Source: Mangrovimonas xylaniphaga (GTDB lineage Bacteria > Bacteroidota > Bacteroidia > Flavobacteriales > Flavobacteriaceae). From it: a stretch of DNA of 64,000 nt. A program made the position numbers and the translations under genes. A model generated the notes under the pieces. That model was not told the DNA's origin. It was given only the letters and a program-made list of their open reading frames with translations, and ran no database searches. This document shows, one piece after another, positions 1 to 9,189 of this stretch; the first letter of the stretch is position 1; every line of letters begins with the position of its first letter. The stretch is taken from the NCBI RefSeq assembly GCF_001280435.1, contig NZ_LBIP01000013.1:1364001-1428000 (forward strand). Reading direction: 5' to 3'.

Positions 1-326
1 AGATAATAATTGGTATCGGCAATTTCAGAATCCTTCATGGACATCCCCGCATATGGTTTTGTTGTACTGAAATAATAATGCTGTTTTACCGAATTGATAG
101 TATCGAGTCTAACCATTTGCCCCTTAAAATAGATGCTATCCAGATGATCATATTGTTTACGAAATCGCAGCTTCATATGATACTCATTTCCCACAATATT
201 ATATCTGCCAGAAAAGAGTTTCAAGGATTCATTTTGAACAGGTTTATCTAGTTTAGAAGCTTGTCTAGAGCCAGAACAAGCCATAACAAACAAAGACAAA
301 ATGAGGAGGTAGGTTGGTCGTTTCAT
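1..326 (-). CDS. Putative lipoprotein, N-terminal part (cut by window edge)
   Basis: The reading frame starts with ATG at 326 and stays open to the window edge, so only the first 108 residues are visible. It begins MKRPTYLLILSLFVMACSGS, a lipoprotein signal peptide with a lipobox ending in Cys17, so the mature protein is probably lipid-anchored in the envelope. The rest (a short Ser/Gln/Lys-rich linker, then beta-rich sequence with many Tyr and Lys) matches no family that I recognise. It lies downstream of atpG on the same strand, but a terminator-like hairpin at 354-375 separates the two, so it is probably transcribed separately. Function unknown. Confidence 0.7.
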   Translation of the reverse strand, partial: MKRPTYLLILSLFVMACSGSRQASKLDKPVQNESLKLFSGRYNIVGNEYHMKLRFRKQYDHLDSIYFKGQMVRLDTINSVKQHYYFSTTKPYAGMSMKDSEIADTNYY

Positions 327-350
327 AAAGTAAATATAGCGCAAAAAACA

Positions 351-375
351 AAAGCCCCACGAACGTGAGGCTTTT
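351..375 (-). terminator. Intrinsic terminator after the ATP synthase operon
   Basis: A 7-bp stem (354-360 with 365-371) with loop GAAC is flanked by A-runs on one side and T-runs on the other. Read on the minus strand it ends in TTTT and lies 30 bp past the atpG stop, where the ATP synthase transcript should end. One G-T pair is in the stem. The A-rich left arm means it could also act in the other direction. Confidence 0.7.
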
Positions 376-404
376 AATACTATTTATATATAAAACTAAT
401 ATGC

Positions 405-1268
405 TTAGTTGTTCAAAGCTTCTGCTCCACCAACAATTTCTAAAATCTCGTTGGTAATAGCTGCTTGACGCGCTTTGTTATAAGTCAATTTCAATTGGTC
501 TCTTAACTCAGTAGCGTTATCGGTAGCCTTGTGCATTGCCGTCATACGCGCTCCGTGCTCACTGGCAAATGAATCTCTAATAGCTTTGTAAAGCTGTGTT
601 TTCAAAGATTTAGGAATCAATTGCTCCACGATTTCAAGTTTTGAAGGCTCAAAAATGTAATCTAAGTTTACATTGGCATCTGCAGATTCCATTGGTACAA
701 TTGGCAAAAATTGTTCAGTAATTACAATTTGCGTTGCAGCATTTTTAAAGCTGTTGTACACAATTTCTATCTTATCAAATTCACCAGCCACAAACTTATC
801 CATTAAGTTTTGGGCAATTTGAGCTACGTTTTCAAAGGTTAAATCATCAAAAACATCGCTTTCATTGGCAATTACTTTATTGGTCTTTTTAAAAGCATCG
901 TTCGCTTTTTTACCAATGGCCAAATAAGACACATCTTTACCGGCATATTTTTGAGCTACCAAGCCATTAACGGTCTTAATGATGTTTGAATTGAATGCAC
1001 CACACAACCCTCTGTTTGAAGTCAACACCACCACAAGGACTTTGTTTACCTCACGTTGCTCAGAAAACTTACTTCCTGAATCGGCATCCAAAGTGGCACT
1101 CAAGCTTTGTAAAAGCTCGGTTAACTTGTCTGCATAAGGGCGCATAGCCGTAATTGCATCTTGAGCCTTTTTCAACTTGGCAGCAGATACCATTTTCATG
1201 GCACTGGTAATCTGCATCGTTGAAGACACCGATGATATTCTGTTACGTATTTCTTTTAAGTTTGCCAT
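405..1268 (-). CDS. atpG: F1Fo ATP synthase gamma subunit
   Basis: Central rotor shaft of F1, which couples proton flow through Fo to ATP synthesis on alpha/beta; acts at the inner face of the inner membrane. The 287-residue length is normal. The N-terminus (MANLKEIRNRISSVSSTMQI, then TSAMKMVSAAKL) and the C-terminus (RMTAMHKATDNA, then a long helix) are the two conserved helical ends that form the coiled coil of the gamma shaft. The gene is last in the order atpB-E-F-H-A-G. No atpD or atpC follows; beta and epsilon must be encoded elsewhere, which is usual in flavobacteria. A terminator follows directly. Confidence 0.97.
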   Translation of the reverse strand: MANLKEIRNRISSVSSTMQITSAMKMVSAAKLKKAQDAITAMRPYADKLTELLQSLSATLDADSGSKFSEQREVNKVLVVVLTSNRGLCGAFNSNIIKTVNGLVAQKYAGKDVSYLAIGKKANDAFKKTNKVIANESDVFDDLTFENVAQIAQNLMDKFVAGEFDKIEIVYNSFKNAATQIVITEQFLPIVPMESADANVNLDYIFEPSKLEIVEQLIPKSLKTQLYKAIRDSFASEHGARMTAMHKATDNATELRDQLKLTYNKARQAAITNEILEIVGGAEALNN

Positions 1269-1336
1269 TCTATGCTAGAATAAAGTATGAGAATTGAGTA
1301 GTGAAGTACACATCACTACTCAATACTAAAATCTAA

Positions 1337-2917
1337 TTATGCTCTAAATTTTGCTGAAAGATCTTTAGCTACAGCCGTCAATACATCTGTAACTTCGTCT
1401 GTCAATTTACCTGCTTTCAAAGTAGCCAATACATCACTGTGCTTAGCTCTTAAGAACTCAAGGTAATCTCTTTCAAATACCTTAACTTGGTCTACAGGCA
1501 CGTCTTTCAACAAGTTTTTAGATCCAGCATAGATGATCGCAACTTGATCTTCTACAGTAAATGGATCGTTTTGTGCTTGCTTCAAGATTTCTACGTTACG
1601 CTTACCTTTTTCAATTACGTTCAAAGTAACAGCATCAAGGTCTGATCCAAACTTGGCGAAAGCTTCCAATTCACGGAACTGAGCTTGATCCAATTTTAAG
1701 GTACCAGATACTTTCTTCATAGACTTAATCTGAGCGTTACCACCAACACGAGATACAGAGATACCTACGTTAATTGCTGGACGTACCCCAGAATTGAATA
1801 AATCACCATCCAAGAAGATCTGTCCGTCTGTAATAGAGATTACGTTAGTAGGGATATATGCAGAAACGTCTCCCGCTTGAGTTTCAATAATTGGAAGGGC
1901 AGTTAAAGATCCTCCTCCTTTTACTACAGATTTCAAGCTTTCTGGAAGGTCGTTCATTTCTTTAGCAATGGCATCGTTGTTGATGATTTTTGCAGAACGC
2001 TCCAATAAACGGGAGTGTAAGTAGAAAACGTCCCCTGGATACGCCTCACGTCCTGGTGGACGACGTAACAACAATGACACCTCACGGTAAGCTACCGCTT
2101 GCTTAGACAAGTCATCAAATACAATTAATGCAGGACGACCAGTGTCTCTAAAGTACTCACCAATAGCAGCACCTGCCATAGGAGCGTACACTTGCATTGG
2201 AGCAGGATCTGATGCGTTAGCAGCTACGATAGTAGTATAAGCCAAAGCTCCTTTTTCTTCCAATGTTTTAGCAATATTCGCAACAGTAGACGCTTTTTGT
2301 CCTACCGCTACATAAATACAGTAAACCGGGTTTCCTGCATCGTAAAATTCTTTTTGATTCAAGATGGCATCAATACAAACGGTAGTTTTACCAGTTTGAC
2401 GGTCACCAATTACCAACTCACGTTGCCCTCTTCCTACAGGAATCATGGCATCGATAGACTTGATACCAGTTTGCAACGGCTCGGTTACAGGCTCACGGTA
2501 AATAACTCCAGGAGCTTTACGCTCTAATGGCATTTGGTATGTCTCACCAGAGATAGCACCCTTACCATCGATTGGGTTACCCAATGTATCTACAACACGA
2601 CCAACAATACCTTCACCTACATTGATAGATGCGATACGTCCTGTACGCTTTACAGTAGAACCTTCTTTAATTTCTTTAGAAGGGCCTAACAATACAATAC
2701 CTACGTTATCTTCTTCAAGGTTAAGTACGATACCTTCCAATCCGCCTTCAAATTCTACCAACTCTCCGTATTGAGCGTTTGAAAGACCGTAAGCACGTAC
2801 AATACCATCACCCACAGTTAATACTGTTCCTACTTCGTCTAACGAAGCTCCCGCTTCGAAACCTGATAGTTGTTGTTTTAAGATTGCTGATACTTCAGCT
2901 GGATTTACTTCTGCCAT
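1337..2917 (-). CDS. atpA: F1Fo ATP synthase alpha subunit
   Basis: Non-catalytic nucleotide-binding subunit of the F1 hexamer. At 526 residues it is slightly longer than the usual ~510. Visible features are an N-terminal beta-barrel domain (about 25-95), the Walker A motif GDRQTGKT at 171-178, the VFDDLSKQA segment near 265, and the signature [11 protein letters not shown] near 387 with the arginine that reaches into the catalytic site on beta. The gene lies 32 bp after atpH and 68 bp before atpG in the ATP synthase operon. Codon use and GC are slightly richer than in the surface-glycan region, as expected for a highly expressed core gene. Confidence 0.98.
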   Translation of the reverse strand: MAEVNPAEVSAILKQQLSGFEAGASLDEVGTVLTVGDGIVRAYGLSNAQYGELVEFEGGLEGIVLNLEEDNVGIVLLGPSKEIKEGSTVKRTGRIASINVGEGIVGRVVDTLGNPIDGKGAISGETYQMPLERKAPGVIYREPVTEPLQTGIKSIDAMIPVGRGQRELVIGDRQTGKTTVCIDAILNQKEFYDAGNPVYCIYVAVGQKASTVANIAKTLEEKGALAYTTIVAANASDPAPMQVYAPMAGAAIGEYFRDTGRPALIVFDDLSKQAVAYREVSLLLRRPPGREAYPGDVFYLHSRLLERSAKIINNDAIAKEMNDLPESLKSVVKGGGSLTALPIIETQAGDVSAYIPTNVISITDGQIFLDGDLFNSGVRPAINVGISVSRVGGNAQIKSMKKVSGTLKLDQAQFRELEAFAKFGSDLDAVTLNVIEKGKRNVEILKQAQNDPFTVEDQVAIIYAGSKNLLKDVPVDQVKVFERDYLEFLRAKHSDVLATLKAGKLTDEVTDVLTAVAKDLSAKFRA

Positions 2918-2949
2918 CTTTATTTATTTGTAAATAGATATAGTATATC

Positions 2950-3489
2950 TTAATTTAATGTAAATTCTCTTTTTAGTTTGTTCAAGTTGTTGGCAATGCT
3001 AGCGTTGTACTGCATGTCTCCAACTCGTAAAATGAAACCACCAATGATATCTTCATCGATGATGTTTTGAACCTCAACCTCTGTACCACCGGTAAGCTCT
3101 TTTACTTTAGCCAACACTTGGGCCTTTAAGGCATCCGTTAAAGGAACTGCTGTAGTTACCTTGGCAACTTGAATTCCTTTTAACACATCAAACAAATGTG
3201 TGTACTTATTTGCAACAACCTCTAAAAGGGCAATCCTTTTATTGGTTATCAACGTCTCTATTAAGTTTGTTGTAATTGCATTGGTGTTTTTGAACACTTC
3301 AGACAATACAGCTCTTTTTACAGATGATCTTACCACAGGGCTAAGAAGCATTTCACTTAAGTCCTTGCTTCCCGCAATAGTAGTAGCAATCAATTTCATG
3401 TCGTTGTTTACGGCATCGGCATTGTTGTTATCTGATGCTAAACTTAAAGCTGCCTTGGCGTAACGTACTGCTGCTCTTTCTCCTGCCAT
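2950..3489 (-). CDS. atpH: F1Fo ATP synthase delta subunit (OSCP)
   Basis: Joins the top of F1 to the peripheral stalk (b subunits). The 179-residue length is typical. The sequence starts with the helical N-domain (AVRYAKAALSLA) and ends with the conserved delta signature, where IDEDIIGGFILRVGD at about 143-157 is the family hallmark. It lies between atpF (7 bp upstream) and atpA in the operon, in the normal order. Nothing unusual is seen. Confidence 0.96.
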   Translation of the reverse strand: MAGERAAVRYAKAALSLASDNNNADAVNNDMKLIATTIAGSKDLSEMLLSPVVRSSVKRAVLSEVFKNTNAITTNLIETLITNKRIALLEVVANKYTHLFDVLKGIQVAKVTTAVPLTDALKAQVLAKVKELTGGTEVEVQNIIDEDIIGGFILRVGDMQYNASIANNLNKLKREFTLN

Positions 3490-3496
3490 TGTAATC

Positions 3497-3997
3497 TTAG
3501 TTTAATGTTGCTTCACCCAACATAGACTCTACCAATTGCAATTGGTTGTCGTTGCTAGATAATTCCTTACGCACCACTTTTTCTGCGATTTCAATAGACA
3601 AACCAGCTACTTGGTTTTTCAACTCTTCCATAGCGGCTTTCTTTTCGCTTTCAATAGCAGCCTGAGCTTGCTCGATAATTTTTGTTGCTTGCGCCTGAGC
3701 CTCGTCTTTGGCATCATTAATCATCTTCGTTTTCATGTCGCGAGCATCTTTCAACATAGCTTCGCGCTCAGCACGAGCTTCGTTAAGGATACGCTCATTG
3801 TCTGCCTTAAGGTTTTCCATTTCCTTACGGGCATTGTCTGCTGCAAATAAGGCGTCTTTAATTCCAGTTTCACGCTTTTCAACCGCATCCAAAATTGGTT
3901 TCCAAGCAAACTTCTTTAATAAAAACACTAATCCAACAAACAATAACAATTGCCAGAAAAACAGACCTACTGAAAATTCACTAATTAACTTCTCCAT
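3497..3997 (-). CDS. atpF: F1Fo ATP synthase b subunit
   Basis: Peripheral-stalk subunit of Fo. One membrane segment (about residues 9-28, FSVGLFFWQLLLFVGLVFLL) is followed by the motif KKFAWKPILDAVEKRE and a long charged, Ala- and Glu-rich helix that forms the dimeric coiled coil of the stator. Length 166 is normal. It lies 7 bp upstream of atpH and after atpE. A single b gene is present, so the stalk is expected to be a b2 homodimer. Confidence 0.96.
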   Translation of the reverse strand: MEKLISEFSVGLFFWQLLLFVGLVFLLKKFAWKPILDAVEKRETGIKDALFAADNARKEMENLKADNERILNEARAEREAMLKDARDMKTKMINDAKDEAQAQATKIIEQAQAAIESEKKAAMEELKNQVAGLSIEIAEKVVRKELSSNDNQLQLVESMLGEATLN

Positions 3998-4076
3998 TTA
4001 TATTTATGTTATAATCTAATTCTTTTAATAATTAAACAACAGCTGCAACCAACCGTTACAGCTGTTAGTTTTGTTG

Positions 4077-4268
4077 TTATGCCGCGAAAAGGGCAGCAAA
4101 TCCAATACCTTCAATAAGGGCAGCTGCAATAAGCATAGCTGTTTGGATTTTTCCAGAAGCTTCTGGTTGACGAGCGATAGCGTCCATAGCTTGTCCACCG
4201 ATTCTACCGATACCTAAAGCAGCACCGATAACGATCAATCCAGCTCCTACAATGTTTGGAATAGTCAT
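4077..4268 (-). CDS. atpE: F1Fo ATP synthase c subunit
   Basis: Proteolipid of the c-ring rotor. The 63-residue protein is two hydrophobic hairpin helices joined by the polar loop ARQPE at 32-36. The ion-binding carboxylate is Glu53 in AALIEGIGFAAL on helix 2. The residues after it are Gly-Ile, not the Ser-Thr seen in sodium-binding rings, so proton coupling is inferred. It is short compared with most bacteria (70-80 residues), but similar lengths are usual in flavobacteria. Gly-rich helix 1 (GAALGIGRIGG) shows the expected packing motif. Confidence 0.96.
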   Translation of the reverse strand: MTIPNIVGAGLIVIGAALGIGRIGGQAMDAIARQPEASGKIQTAMLIAAALIEGIGFAALFAA

Positions 4269-4301
4269 AGTATATATATTAAATAATTAAACATTCAAAT
4301 T

Positions 4302-5378
4302 TTAGTGGTCGTGGTGCTCTTCTACAGCCGAACCAAAATACAATGCAGATAACATTGTAAAAATGTACGCTTGTAATGCTGCTACCAACAACTCCAACAA
4401 CGACAACACAAATGCCAAACCAAATGACAAGGTGCTACCAACCCAATTTTTGAAGATGAACATCAACCCGATGATACTCATCAATACAATGTGACCAGCA
4501 GTTATGTTGGCATACAAACGAATCAACAATGAAAACGGCTTGATGAAAGTTCCCAACAATTCAATTGGCGCTAAAATGATTTTCATTGGCACAGGTACAC
4601 CTGGCATCCAGAAAATGTGTTTCCAGTAATTTTTGTTTCCTGAAAAAGTTGTAATTAAATAGGTAATCAAAGCCAAAGCAAAAGTTACCGCAATGTTGTT
4701 GGTTACGTTCACCCCAAGCGGCGTTAACCCTAATAAGTTGATGATCCAGATAAAGAAGAAGATAGTCAACAAGTAACTCATATAACGCTTGTAATGCTTT
4801 TTCCCAATGTTAGGAATTGCAATTTCATCTCTTACATATATAATGATAGGCTCTAAGAAACGACCTATTCCTTTTGTCATTTGACCATTTTTGTAAGTCT
4901 TTGCCATTCTTCCGAAAACGAAAAACATCAACAACCCAACAAGAAATACAGTAAATACGTTTTTAGTGATAGAGAAATCCAACGGTTTTACATTGGTTGC
5001 GTGGTGATGCTCGTCATAAGAAATCGTTCCTTCAGCATCTGTCTTGTAAATTTTACCGTGGTATAATTTGTAATACTCACCTCCTACTTCGGCAACAGAT
5101 TCACCATGGTGCAACTTTGAAGACGAAAACACCTTCAAACCGTTGTCAAATAAAATTACAGGAAGAGGAAACCCAACATATTTGTGCTCTCCAGCGTCAT
5201 TAGTATAAGAGAACAAACTAAAATCATGAGAGTCCAACAAGTGGTGATCAATATACTCCTTGATCTCCGTTTTTAAATCTTTTCCTTCCTCATGATGTCC
5301 TTCTTCTTTAGCAAAAGAAAATGCGGTTACAAAAAAGAACAGTAAACAAATTGTTTTTAACGAAATTACGTTTTGCAT
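4302..5378 (-). CDS. atpB: F1Fo ATP synthase a subunit with extended N-terminus
   Basis: Membrane stator subunit that forms the proton half-channels against the c-ring. The catalytic arginine is Arg287 in FSLLIRLYANITAGH. The C-terminal two thirds has the usual membrane helices and ends in a His-rich tail. The N-terminus is unusual compared with the E. coli protein: a signal-peptide-like segment (about 1-23) is followed by about 115 residues of soluble sequence rich in His and Glu before the first core helix near residue 138. Such extensions are typical of Bacteroidota a subunits; their role is unclear, and the His clusters suggest metal or proton handling. First gene of the core ATP synthase set, with its own promoter at 5412-5439. 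Confidence 0.95.
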   Translation of the reverse strand: MQNVISLKTICLLFFFVTAFSFAKEEGHHEEGKDLKTEIKEYIDHHLLDSHDFSLFSYTNDAGEHKYVGFPLPVILFDNGLKVFSSSKLHHGESVAEVGGEYYKLYHGKIYKTDAEGTISYDEHHHATNVKPLDFSITKNVFTVFLVGLLMFFVFGRMAKTYKNGQMTKGIGRFLEPIIIYVRDEIAIPNIGKKHYKRYMSYLLTIFFFIWIINLLGLTPLGVNVTNNIAVTFALALITYLITTFSGNKNYWKHIFWMPGVPVPMKIILAPIELLGTFIKPFSLLIRLYANITAGHIVLMSIIGLMFIFKNWVGSTLSFGLAFVLSLLELLVAALQAYIFTMLSALYFGSAVEEHHDH

Positions 5379-5411
5379 ATCACTTAATTAATAGTGGCCT
5401 AAAAATTGGTG

Positions 5412-5439
5412 CAAAGGTATGCTTTTCATTCAAAAGCAA
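5412..5439 (-). promoter_or_regulatory. Candidate promoter of the ATP synthase core genes
   Basis: On the minus strand, TTG (5439-5437), a 17-bp spacer and TACCTTTG (5419-5412) match the Bacteroidota pattern TTG-N17-23-TAnnTTTG. The predicted start site is about 25-30 bp upstream of the atpB ATG. The 114-bp gap that precedes atpB is otherwise without a gene. It would let atpB-G be transcribed apart from the sprE-bactofilin-atpZ genes upstream. Confidence 0.6.
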
Positions 5440-5492
5440 AAAACAAAATTTCACAATATTTTTGAATTAATTTGAAGAAGTAAAAAAAGGGG

Positions 5493-5882
5493 TTAATCCA
5501 AATTTTTAAGAAGCTTTAACACACCAAAAGCTTCTGTAACCAAACAAGTTACATAAGGAACGAAAAAAGTGACAAATTCCACTCTGGTAATTTGTCCGTC
5601 CACGGAATATTTTGGATAAAAGACAATAAAAAACACGGCAAACTTCAATAAGCTACCTGCCATGAACAAAAACCCCATTTGGTCTTTAAGTTTTTTCCTA
5701 AAAAAATAGAGCCCATATAAAATGGCCAGAGCCAAAAGGACATTCACCACATAAGCCAAAACAATATAATTGGCAAAGACCTCATAATCCAGTTGCCGCA
5801 ATAACATGGTATGTATAAAAAAAACAATTGCCGAAGCAATTGTTATTTGTATTGTAGATTTTACCAGAATGTCCTTATTCAT
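5493..5882 (-). CDS. Small membrane protein of ATP synthase operon (DUF6168-like)
   Basis: A 129-residue protein with four predicted membrane helices (about 9-28, 38-60, 69-88, 100-120) and few charged residues apart from the KKLKDQ loop. It overlaps the upstream AtpZ-like gene by 8 bp and precedes atpB. The position and topology resemble AtpI/UncI, which helps assemble the c-ring, but the sequence looks like the separate family DUF6168 that occurs here in flavobacteria. A role in ATP synthase assembly is inferred from context only. Confidence 0.7.
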   Translation of the reverse strand: MNKDILVKSTIQITIASAIVFFIHTMLLRQLDYEVFANYIVLAYVVNVLLALAILYGLYFFRKKLKDQMGFLFMAGSLLKFAVFFIVFYPKYSVDGQITRVEFVTFFVPYVTCLVTEAFGVLKLLKNLD

Positions 5883-6108
5883 TTAATTTATTGATTTGCT
5901 TTAGCACGACATACAAAGAAATACCTACCCCCAACAGTGTTCCAACTATTAAAAACAGTTTTCCACCGTCGGTGTATTTTGTATCCAGCCATTTGCCCAA
6001 CATGACAAACAGATAGATAGTAATTCCCATCTGAAAAGCAACCCCGCTTAAAGCTGCAAGGTTCTTAAGCTGATTTTTGGGTTTCTTGGGTGTTTTTTCG
6101 TTCTCCAT
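5875..6108 (-). CDS. AtpZ/AtpI-family ATP synthase accessory protein
   Basis: A 77-residue protein with a basic N-terminus (KTPKKPKNQLKN), then two membrane helices (about 17-38 and 48-68) joined by a polar loop (GKWLDTKYTDGG). This layout fits the AtpZ/AtpI family, thought to act in ATP synthase assembly or Mg/Ca uptake. The start overlaps the end of the bactofilin gene by 44 bp, and the 3' end overlaps the next gene by 8 bp, so translation is probably coupled. Confidence 0.8.
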   Translation of the reverse strand: MENEKTPKKPKNQLKNLAALSGVAFQMGITIYLFVMLGKWLDTKYTDGGKLFLIVGTLLGVGISLYVVLKQINKLNE

Positions 6109-6472
6109 TATTAGAACCTTTCATTGCGCAGGTCGCATTAAACGTAGCACCAGGTTCCACAGCCAACTTACCAACTTCCGCTTCACCTTCTACAACTGCA
6201 GACGATTTTAGCGACAAGGTATCAGTCAACACCAATTTACCAGAAAAGCTACCTTCAATATCGGCGTTGGCGCTCTTTAAAGTACCATTAACAACACCGG
6301 TTCTGCCGATAACAATTTTTCCTGGGGTTTTGATATTACCTTCTACTGTACCTTCAATTCTGAAGTCTCCTTCACCAACAACATCACCTGTGATGGTAGT
6401 GCCTTTAGCAATGGTGTTTTGCTGTGATATACCTTCTATTGCCATTCTTCCTTTTTTTTGTTCCGAAAACAT
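6065..6472 (-). CDS. Bactofilin (polymer-forming cytoskeletal protein)
   Basis: Bactofilins form nucleotide-free filaments that organise envelope synthesis and cell shape. The central part (about 25-105) has the repeating Gly/Val/Ile pattern of a right-handed beta-helix: ITGDVVGEGDFRIEGTVEG, then KIVIGRTGVVNGTL and similar turns. Disordered tails flank the core. Length 135 is typical. The start could be Met1 (6472) or Met10 (6445, MAIEGISQQ). It lies 12 bp after the sprE-like gene and overlaps the AtpZ gene by 44 bp, an unusually long overlap in different frames. Confidence 0.9.
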   Translation of the reverse strand: MFSEQKKGRMAIEGISQQNTIAKGTTITGDVVGEGDFRIEGTVEGNIKTPGKIVIGRTGVVNGTLKSANADIEGSFSGKLVLTDTLSLKSSAVVEGEAEVGKLAVEPGATFNATCAMKGSNNGERKNTQETQKSA

Positions 6473-6484
6473 AGGGTTAAGTTT

Positions 6485-9070
6485 TTATTGGGATTGTAAA
6501 TATTCGTTCACATTTTTATGCATCTGCACAATTCCATAATTAGGTGATGAAATCGCGAAATGCTCACGTTTTATTTTGTATTTCTTGCCTTCCAAAATCT
6601 CCGCCAATCCAAGCGCACCATCTATACTCTTTAAACCGTGGACTACCACAAATTTAGTGTCCAAGGTATACATATCTGTTGAAACGGATAAATTTAGATA
6701 ATTCACTTTTTCAATGGCTTCTTCCAATTTCTTGGCGAATTCTTCCATATCCTCTTGCTCGCTAGCTTCAAAAGAATAGATTAAATTGAAATTAGTTGCA
6801 GACTCATTTGGCACAAACTGCTTATTGGCCAAAACAGGAATCACCTTTTCCATCAATTCCTGGGCACGTTTTCCTTCATCAGAATTTGGATAGGTAAGCG
6901 CTGTATAATTCACTCCTTCTTTATAAGCTTCAAAACCATAGAGCCTTCCCTTGGCCGAAGCCTTTAAAATCTCAAACTTTGGCACCATGGCATCGCCTTC
7001 CAGCTCCCGAATGTATTCGTCACAAAGAGCAATGGTCTCCAAATAATTTTCTGCTTCAAATTCCTTATACGTCTTTTTATAAAGATTCTCCGGACTATTT
7101 TCATCGCTCGCCAATTCCGATCTTGGATTCAGCAATATCTCGGCATAACGAGAATCTGGATGATTGGCAACAATGTCGTTTTTCATAGCCTCAGCTTCCG
7201 GGTTCATTTCCAAGGCTAAATAAATTTTATACAAATTATATTTAGAAGGCAAGATCAAACGCTCCTCAGGATTGCTTTGCAACAAACTTTCCAACTTATT
7301 TTTAGCCAATTCGTTTTCATCAAATTTCTCCTTGTAAATAATTCCCAACTGGTAATACGCAAAGTTGCGCTCCTTGATCAAACTATCAATCACCTTTTGG
7401 TCTGTTGGTATTTTGGACAGGTAGAATTCCGGATCGTAAAGCTCTGATTCGCTTGCGCCTTCAGCTAGAGCCACATCGGCAGCGCCATCTACCTTAGCCA
7501 CTTTATTGGAAGACAACCTCCAATTGTCCTGCAACATTCGGTCTCCCCATATTTTTGAAAACTCATTTTTCCCGTAGGATACCGTTGTAGGGTTGTAAAA
7601 ATAGAACGTTTGCTTTTGTCCGTTGGCATTGCCCCCTGGAGGCATCAAAGAATTCCTTGAAGATGGATTATTAGGGTTATTGGTGGTTACCAAACCTGCA
7701 TTTACGCGATTGGCAATTTCCTCTTGCTTGGCACGCTCCTCTTCCGCCTTTTTCAATTCTTCTATATAAGCACTGAACACCGCCAAACGTTCGGCTTCGC
7801 TCATATTTACCAAGCTAAGAATACTATCATTTGTTTGGGCAATATCTTCATAAAGAATGACATCATCCAAGTTATCACGCTTACGTTTGATAGTGCGATA
7901 CGGTTTGGTTCTTGGCTCCAAATTAATCAAGGTACTATCATAATAGGCCCCTGCATTTTTGTACAACGCCATATCAAAGTTCATATCCCCCAAAATGGAA
8001 TAATCGAAAGCTCTTAATTGTTTATCCGGAGTATTGATTCGTAAGGATTTGTTGTAATTGGCAATCGCCATACTATCTTCACCTTTTCCTCTGTGATATT
8101 CTCCAATTCGGTAATAGATTTTATCCAAAAACGGACGGTTTTCACGATTCTTTTCCAAATCGGCCAGATACTCTTCAAACTCAACCACTTTCAGAGAATC
8201 CGTTACATTTGAATTCTTGATTTTCTCAAGATGTGCATTGATATAATAAGGTCGTGGAATTTTACGGTGCATATCGATAATCTTATCGAAAGCCATATTG
8301 GCACTATCCACTTCACCTAGCGAATTGTATAGCTGCCCAATGATATAGTTATAACGCGCCTGTTCTGTATTCTTTTTGGTAACTGCGGCCGCAATTTGCA
8401 GTTGGGTTATGGCGCTGTCTGGCGATTTTGTATTGATGTAAGCCTGAGCCAAACTGGACGTAGCATCTGCCAGATCCTGATCTTCCAATTCGGTCTGCTC
8501 CAAAAGACGCTTCAGATTTTTAATGGCCAACTCATTATTCTCCAACCTAATGTTGGTCTTCTCTCTCCAAACTTTGGCTGTATTAATTTTGTCACTAGCC
8601 GCATGTTTGTAAAGAATATAGTTGAAGGCTTCCAGCGCAGGAATAAAACGCTGATCGTAATAACGTGCCTGACCAAGCAACAAGTAAGCTTCATCAATTT
8701 GAGGGTTGTATTCTTTCCCCCGAATGTTCATCCCGTGTTTTTGAATGGCCTTGATGGCTTTTTCTTCGGCTCTTTCAAAACTTGGATTTTTGGAATCCCC
8801 AGGCATGATCACCTCTTCAAACACTTCCATGCGCTCCACGGGAAGTAAATTCCAATAATCGTCGGTATAGGCATCGTTGATAGCATCACGTCCTTGTTCC
8901 AAAGCAATCTCCCCATTATAGAGAATATTGTATTTGGTACCCATTGCATGAAAGTTTCGGTTCATGAACTTATCCTTCTTACGGGAACATGAGGTTGCAA
9001 TTACCGAAACACCTAGTAACGCTATTATGATTTTAGAAGTTGTTTTCAACCTTGCCGACATTTGCTTCAT
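6485..9070 (-). CDS. sprE: PorW/SprE-like type IX secretion TPR lipoprotein
   Basis: Large periplasmic lipoprotein (861 residues) of the type IX secretion and gliding machinery; SprE is required for gliding and T9SS secretion in Flavobacterium johnsoniae and PorW is the Porphyromonas counterpart. Signal peptide with lipobox ending at Cys28 (VIATSC), then SRKKDKFMNRNFHAMGTKYN, which is family-typical. Many degenerate TPR helices follow throughout (for example around 110-300, 330-400 and 560-720). No acidic export signal follows Cys28, so it should stay in the periplasm. Gene identity rests on memory of the family and on the neighbouring bactofilin/atp genes. Either Met1 or Met4 could be the start. 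Confidence 0.85.
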   Translation of the reverse strand: MKQMSARLKTTSKIIIALLGVSVIATSCSRKKDKFMNRNFHAMGTKYNILYNGEIALEQGRDAINDAYTDDYWNLLPVERMEVFEEVIMPGDSKNPSFERAEEKAIKAIQKHGMNIRGKEYNPQIDEAYLLLGQARYYDQRFIPALEAFNYILYKHAASDKINTAKVWREKTNIRLENNELAIKNLKRLLEQTELEDQDLADATSSLAQAYINTKSPDSAITQLQIAAAVTKKNTEQARYNYIIGQLYNSLGEVDSANMAFDKIIDMHRKIPRPYYINAHLEKIKNSNVTDSLKVVEFEEYLADLEKNRENRPFLDKIYYRIGEYHRGKGEDSMAIANYNKSLRINTPDKQLRAFDYSILGDMNFDMALYKNAGAYYDSTLINLEPRTKPYRTIKRKRDNLDDVILYEDIAQTNDSILSLVNMSEAERLAVFSAYIEELKKAEEERAKQEEIANRVNAGLVTTNNPNNPSSRNSLMPPGGNANGQKQTFYFYNPTTVSYGKNEFSKIWGDRMLQDNWRLSSNKVAKVDGAADVALAEGASESELYDPEFYLSKIPTDQKVIDSLIKERNFAYYQLGIIYKEKFDENELAKNKLESLLQSNPEERLILPSKYNLYKIYLALEMNPEAEAMKNDIVANHPDSRYAEILLNPRSELASDENSPENLYKKTYKEFEAENYLETIALCDEYIRELEGDAMVPKFEILKASAKGRLYGFEAYKEGVNYTALTYPNSDEGKRAQELMEKVIPVLANKQFVPNESATNFNLIYSFEASEQEDMEEFAKKLEEAIEKVNYLNLSVSTDMYTLDTKFVVVHGLKSIDGALGLAEILEGKKYKIKREHFAISSPNYGIVQMHKNVNEYLQSQ

Positions 9071-9189
9071 AACATAACAGGAATCTAGCCTGCATATTAT
9101 GTGTTGGCTGTAAAAATAAGCATCTTTTTGAATTATTGAAGTCTCTTTAGATGAAATCTGACCTCAACTACTGAAAGTCCAAACTTTCC

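Noticed and set aside
8396-8848. 150-codon plus-strand frame within the sprE-like gene
   Set aside because: Antisense to the TPR coding region; composition is Phe/Ile/Val-rich as expected from the complement of Glu/Lys/Asn codons.
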